Shown one piece after another: positions 60,487 through 64,000 of a DNA stretch of 64,000 bases. Origin of the DNA: CAHJXF01 sp038225855 (GTDB lineage Bacteria; Pseudomonadota; Gammaproteobacteria; Burkholderiales; Burkholderiaceae_D); NCBI GenBank assembly GCA_038225855.1, contig JBBRQU010000010.1, forward strand, positions 1 through 64,000, given 5' to 3'. The notes under the pieces were generated by a model. The model worked only from the letters and a program-made list of their open reading frames with translations. It had not been told where the DNA came from and ran no database searches. A program made the translations under genes and the position numbers. Every line of letters starts with the position of its first letter. Within the stretch, counting starts at the first letter, position 1.

Positions 60487-60938
60487 AGCGCATCGACGTC
60501 GATGGTGACCAAGCGGACTCGCGGCAACACGCCGACGAATCCGAACGTCGCTTCGCGGACCGCATACGACAGGCGCTGAACGAATCGGCGGCCGCCCTCG
60601 CACCCGCAACTCTGGAACGCCTCGGCATGGCGCGCAAAGCGGCCTTGCGCGCGCAGAAACGTCCGCAGCCTCGACGTGTCACGGCGTGGCAAGGCGAGCT
60701 CGCCCACGTGAATGCAGGTCGCGGCGACGATTCATCGCGCTTTGGCTTCGCGCGCCTCGGACTGGTGTTCTCGACGCTGCTCGTGGTCGGCGCCTGCCTG
60801 ACCGGCCTCTATCAGTTCGAGCAGCAGCGCCGCATCGAAGAGTTGGCCGATATGGACACGGCCGTGTTGACCGACGACCTGCCGATCAGCGCCTACGCCG
60901 ACCACGGCTTCAACGCATTCCTCAAGCAGAACCCATGA
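60483..60938 (+). CDS. DUF3619 membrane protein, candidate anti-sigma
   Basis: This 151-residue protein has a cytoplasmic N-terminal part (RRFADRIRQALNESAAALAPATLERLGMARKAAL), one transmembrane helix (LGLVFSTLLVVGACLTGLYQF, about 95-115) and a short outer part (ADMDTAVLTDDLPISAYADHGFNAFLKQ). It is the DUF3619 family, found next to ECF sigma genes in betaproteobacteria. The topology and coupling (ATGA overlap with the sigma gene) suggest it restrains that sigma factor, but this is inference. Confidence 0.88.
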   Translation: MKRIDVDGDQADSRQHADESERRFADRIRQALNESAAALAPATLERLGMARKAALRAQKRPQPRRVTAWQGELAHVNAGRGDDSSRFGFARLGLVFSTLLVVGACLTGLYQFEQQRRIEELADMDTAVLTDDLPISAYADHGFNAFLKQNP

Positions 60939-61696
60939 CGGTAATGCGCAAGCGGCGCTTGCGCGTTGCAGCTTTCATCGGACTTCTGGCGAGCGCGCTC
61001 TCGCTCGCCAGTCCGCTTCGAGCCGCGGACGCGCCATCGCGCGATTCACCGACGGTCAGATCGATTGCCGGCCCGGCAGTACCCCCGGCATCCACAACAC
61101 CTGCGCTCAAGCCCGCACGGCCCTATTGGATCGAGCTCACCGTAGCCCAGCGCCAGGCGCTGGCGCCGCTTTCCGACGATTGGGAACGCCTCGACGGTCA
61201 GACCAAGAAGAAGTGGGTCGAGATATCCAATCGCTATCCGAAGATGAAGCCCGATGAGCAGCAGCACACGCAAGAGCGCATGCGTGAATGGGCGATGCTC
61301 ACACCCGAGCAACGCAGGGTCGCGCGCGACAGCTTTGCCCGCGTCCGTGCGATGCCTCCCGAGCAGCGCGCCGAGATGCTGCGCAAATATCGCGAACTGC
61401 CCGACGAGAAAAAGCACGAACTCGCGACCCAGAGTCAGGCGAAGATGCTGGTCGTACCCAAACCGCAGGCGACTCCGTCGGCACGACGCGTGCAGCTCAG
61501 CGAAGGCGCCAAAGTCAAGAACCCCGCTCTCGCCGCGCAGAAGGCATCGGCATCTCGTCCGCCCGGGCTTGATCCCGCGAAGCCCCCCGAAACGGTGAAG
61601 CCACCTGCGAGCGCCGCCGTGCCGATCGTGGCGCAACCTGCAGCGCAGCCCACGGCGCCGCCCGCGGCGACCTCCGCGGATGCGCCATCCAAATGA
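60935..61696 (+). CDS. DUF3106 exported protein
   Basis: This 253-residue protein has a Sec signal peptide ending SPLRAADAP and a DUF3106 region (ELTVAQRQALAPLSDDWERLDGQTKKKWVEISNRYPKMKPDEQQ, MPPEQRAEMLRKYRELPDEKK). This charged helical pattern recalls periplasmic stress proteins with repeated LTPEQR motifs. The last 80 residues are Pro/Ala-rich. It is probably periplasmic. Both ends overlap neighbours by ATGA, so it belongs firmly to the sigma operon. Confidence 0.87.
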   Translation: MTVMRKRRLRVAAFIGLLASALSLASPLRAADAPSRDSPTVRSIAGPAVPPASTTPALKPARPYWIELTVAQRQALAPLSDDWERLDGQTKKKWVEISNRYPKMKPDEQQHTQERMREWAMLTPEQRRVARDSFARVRAMPPEQRAEMLRKYRELPDEKKHELATQSQAKMLVVPKPQATPSARRVQLSEGAKVKNPALAAQKASASRPPGLDPAKPPETVKPPASAAVPIVAQPAAQPTAPPAATSADAPSK

Positions 61697-62211
61697 CTGC
61701 GGACGGCATCGTCCTCACGCAATCATCGCAGGACCACACGATCGCGACGCCATCGCTCAAGCGCCGCTTCCTGTCGATGACTTATGAAGCGTTGCTGCTC
61801 TTCGCCGTGGTCTTCATCGCTGGATATCTCTTCGACGCGCTGACGCAAAGCCGCCATGCGCTGGTGCTGCGTCACGCGCGTCAGGCGTGGCTGTTCGTGG
61901 TGCTCGGCGCGTATTTCACATGGTTCTGGATGCACGGCGGACAGACGCTGGCGATGAAGACCTGGCGCGTGCGGCTCGTGGGTCCGGGCGGCTCGCGAGT
62001 CGTTGCCGGGCGCGCGATCGCCCGCTATGTGCTGCTGTGGATGTTCGTGCTGCCGACGCTCGCGGTTCTGGCCGCGCTCGGCGTCGGCGGGTGGCTGGCT
62101 GTTATCGCGTTGGGATCGGCGTTGGTACTGCCGCCCTTCTACGCGCTGGTCGATCGCGAACGGCAATTCATTCACGATCGACTGCTCGGCACGCGTCTGG
62201 TTTCGGTCTGA
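61693..62211 (+). CDS. RDD family membrane protein
   Basis: This 172-residue integral membrane protein has the RDD pattern near its start (PSLKRRFLSMTYEALLLFAVVFIAGYLFD), several helices, and the conserved HDRLLGTRLV at the end. Some RDD proteins are Na+/H+ antiporters; most are uncharacterised. It is coupled by ATGA to the DUF3106 gene and is followed after 4 bases by the hydrolase gene. Confidence 0.9.
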   Translation: MTADGIVLTQSSQDHTIATPSLKRRFLSMTYEALLLFAVVFIAGYLFDALTQSRHALVLRHARQAWLFVVLGAYFTWFWMHGGQTLAMKTWRVRLVGPGGSRVVAGRAIARYVLLWMFVLPTLAVLAALGVGGWLAVIALGSALVLPPFYALVDRERQFIHDRLLGTRLVSV

Positions 62212-62215
62212 CGCA

Positions 62216-63169
62216 ATGATCGCAACCATCCTGCGCGCGTTGTGGATCGTCACGATCGTTTCCGCCGGCGTCGTCGCGTGGTTGTCGGTGCATCTCTTCG
62301 GCTCGTATATCGGGCCGTGGGCGGCCAGTCTTGCGGGCATCGCGCTGGTCTTCACGATTCATCCCACGCTCGTGGCGATCAACTTCATCGCGTCCCGGCT
62401 CGCCGGCGACCGCGTGCCCGCAGCGTTCCGGTTATCGCTGTGGGGGGCCATCAAGACCTGGGATGCCGAGCTCGATGCGTCGATCCGCGGCTTCTGGTTC
62501 GCCACGCCTTTCCTTTTTCATCGACCGGCCGCGACTCCGGCCGAGTCTGCAACCAAACGCCCGTTTCCTGTCCTGTTTATCCACGGCTACTTCTGCAATC
62601 GCGCGATCTGGCTGCCGTTCATGCGCGACGCGGCCGCGCGGGGATACGTGTGCGAGGCAGTGACTCTCCCCCAACCCTTCGCTCCCATCGAAGCGAACGC
62701 CTGCGTTGTGGATGCGGCGATCGACCAACTGCTCGCACGCGCGGCGCGCGCCGGTGCGACTGCCGATCGCGTCGTGATCATCGCGCACAGCATGGGCGGA
62801 CTCGTCGCGCGCGCCGCTCTTCAAAGCATCGATGCAGCGCGCGTCGCTCACGTGATCACGCTCGGCACGCCGCATCATGGCGCGTTTACCGCTCGCTATT
62901 GGGACATCCCGAGCGTGATGCAGATGCGCCTGGCCAGCCCGTGGCTGAAAGCGCTCGACGTCGCTGAAACACAGTCGGGTCGCGGACTGCCGCGCTCGGC
63001 CTGGACGACGCTGTTGAGCTACCACGACAACATCGTCTTCCCGCAGGAGACGGCAAGGCTCGAAGGCGCGCACGTGATCGCGATCGGAGGCGTCGGCCAC
63101 GTGGCGCTGGTCTATGACAGGCGGGTGCGGACGATGGTGTTCGATCGGCTTGAAGCGATCGAGCGCTGA
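62216..63169 (+). CDS. membrane-anchored alpha/beta-hydrolase, lipase-like
   Basis: This 317-residue protein has two N-terminal hydrophobic segments (ILRALWIVTIVSAGVVAWLSVHLFG and WAASLAGIALVFTIHPTLVAINFIA). An alpha/beta-hydrolase domain follows, with oxyanion region VLFIHGYFCNRAIW, nucleophile Ser192 in IIAHSMGGLVARAAL and catalytic His in IGGVGHVALVYD. It probably acts on lipids or esters at the inner membrane. It ends the sigma-DUF3619-DUF3106-RDD run. The exact substrate is unknown. Confidence 0.88.
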   Translation: MIATILRALWIVTIVSAGVVAWLSVHLFGSYIGPWAASLAGIALVFTIHPTLVAINFIASRLAGDRVPAAFRLSLWGAIKTWDAELDASIRGFWFATPFLFHRPAATPAESATKRPFPVLFIHGYFCNRAIWLPFMRDAAARGYVCEAVTLPQPFAPIEANACVVDAAIDQLLARAARAGATADRVVIIAHSMGGLVARAALQSIDAARVAHVITLGTPHHGAFTARYWDIPSVMQMRLASPWLKALDVAETQSGRGLPRSAWTTLLSYHDNIVFPQETARLEGAHVIAIGGVGHVALVYDRRVRTMVFDRLEAIER

Positions 63170-63175
63170 GACGTT

Positions 63176-63270
63176 GTCGTTCCCGCGCACGCGGGAACCA
63201 GCGGCGTCGCACCTCGACGACACCGGGTCCCTTCGCCGCTTTCTCGGGGACTAAACGCCGCAGGGACGAC
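63176..63270. repeat. interspersed palindromic repeat, copy 3
   Basis: It starts GTCGTTCCCGCGCACGCG and ends GCAGGGACGAC, matching copies at 10507-10591 and 10597-10669 at both ends but with a different middle. It lies between the convergent hydrolase and ABC ATPase genes and may serve as their shared transcript end. Confidence 0.8.
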
Positions 63271-63275
63271 GGTGC

Positions 63276-64000
63276 CTATGGCGCCGCGGCTTGGTACCCG
63301 CGCGGGATCGAAGCGAGCAGCTTCTGCGTGTACGGATCCTGTGGTGCGCGATAGATGGTGTCGGCGTCGGCGATCTCCACGACCTCGCCCTTGTTCATCA
63401 CCATCACGTCGTCGGAAATATATTTGACGACCGCGAGATCGTGCGAGATGAACAGATACGCGAGCCCGAACTCGTCCTGCAGATCGAGCAGCAGGTTGAG
63501 CACCTGCGCCTGCACCGAAACGTCGAGAGCGGAGACCGACTCGTCGCAGATCAGCACCTCGGGCTTCATCGTCAGGCAGCGCGCGATCGCGATGCGCTGA
63601 CGCTGCCCGCCGGAAAACTCGTGCGGATACTTGTGGAGCGCCGACGCGGGCATGTCGACGCGCTTGAGCAACTGTGCTGCGGCCCGCGTGCGCGCGGCGT
63701 CGTCGGCTTCGATCGCGTGGATGCGCATCGGCTCGAGCAGGATCTGCGCAACCGTGAAGCGCGGATTGAGCGACGCATAGGGATTCTGGAAAACGATCTG
63801 CAAGCGCCTGCGCATCGCCATCAGCTCGGCACGCGACGCCTTGAGGATGTCGTTACCTTCGAACCACACCTCGCCGCCACTGGCTTCATGCAGGCGCATC
63901 ACCGACAGGCCCACGGTCGTCTTGCCCGAACCCGACTCGCCCACCAGTCCCAGCGTACGGCCGCGCCGCAACTTGAACGACACACTCTTGACCGCGGCGA
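63276..64000 (-). CDS. peptide-type ABC transporter ATP-binding protein, 5' end missing
   Basis: About 241 C-terminal residues of an ABC ATPase of the OppF/DppF group are present; the frame runs off the right edge of the window. Walker A GESGSGKTT, Q-loop VFQNPYASLNPRFTV, signature FSGGQRQRIAIAR, Walker B PEVLICDESVSALDVSVQAQ and H-loop ISHDLAVV are all intact. The C-terminal DPYTQKLLASIP is typical for oligopeptide/dipeptide and related importers. It could be half of a fused double-ATPase protein, which cannot be judged here. Confidence 0.93.
   Translation of the reverse strand, partial: AAVKSVSFKLRRGRTLGLVGESGSGKTTVGLSVMRLHEASGGEVWFEGNDILKASRAELMAMRRRLQIVFQNPYASLNPRFTVAQILLEPMRIHAIEADDAARTRAAAQLLKRVDMPASALHKYPHEFSGGQRQRIAIARCLTMKPEVLICDESVSALDVSVQAQVLNLLLDLQDEFGLAYLFISHDLAVVKYISDDVMVMNKGEVVEIADADTIYRAPQDPYTQKLLASIPRGYQAAAP

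Overview
This is a high-GC chromosomal window that looks like a betaproteobacterium of the order Burkholderiales. The gene orders support this: ilvB-ilvN-ilvC-small lipoprotein-pssA-leuA, rpsF-priB-rpsR-rplI next to dnaB, yebC-purD-hemF-nadD-rsfS-rlmH-maf-rng, rluC divergent from rne, and a sigma/DUF3619/DUF3106/RDD chain divergent from ilvB. I do not assign a genus. No rRNA, tRNA, CRISPR array or recognisable transposase was seen.

Layout. (1) 1-5000: a minus-strand stress-type module. An ECF sigma factor and a zinc-finger anti-sigma precede an operon for a DUF1223 secreted thioredoxin-like protein, a cytochrome b, a Tat-exported molybdopterin oxidoreductase and an MXKDX-repeat protein. Eleven copies of an octamer lie in the leader of that operon. 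(2) 5000-15300: housekeeping metabolism (pepN, a probably PPi-dependent phosphofructokinase, an MFS exporter, a quinone oxidoreductase, dadA, a FecR-like envelope protein). (3) 15300-16700: a small AT-rich patch holding a lone SIR2-like gene next to a HerA-family ATPase (DUF853). (4) 18300-34400: a conserved core with nucleotide, haem, NAD and rRNA/ribosome functions, both RNase E/G paralogues, sppA, moaA and a 2OG-Fe(II) oxygenase. (5) 34600-38950: exbD-tonB-receptor-exbB, a TonB energy module with its own outer-membrane receptor. (6) 39300-49700: the most interesting region, described below. (7) 49700-63200: dnaB, the rpsF operon, leuA with an attenuator, pssA, ilvCNB, a second ECF sigma operon and a lipase-like protein. 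The window ends inside a peptide-type ABC ATPase gene.

Region 6 is less GC-rich than its surroundings and reads as a dedicated secretion or surface-fibre system. It has a sigma-54 activator, a good sigma-54 promoter match, and a 604-residue exported Asn/Gln- then Gly/Ala/Thr-rich protein. A strong terminator follows, then a 126-residue exported protein with a double-glycine site, a periplasmic C39 cysteine peptidase, and an 895-residue exported protein with a second double-glycine site 121 residues from its C-terminus. Facing these are an outer-membrane beta-barrel with an N-terminal coiled coil and an orphan TAXI-type binding protein. The architecture recalls the Pseudomonas Fap functional-amyloid operon (C39 peptidase FapD, coiled-coil barrel FapF, Gln/Asn-rich fibre subunits). 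The Gly-rich subunit, the internal double-glycine cut site and short motifs shared between partners suggest a divergent or undescribed version. This is inference from sequence only.

Regulatory features seen directly include a leucine leader peptide with terminator upstream of leuA, a hairpin in the long rne leader, a Rho-independent terminator after rplI, a perfect 15-bp stem between rng and sppA, tandem repeats overlapping the purD start, and an apparent ATC start for priB.
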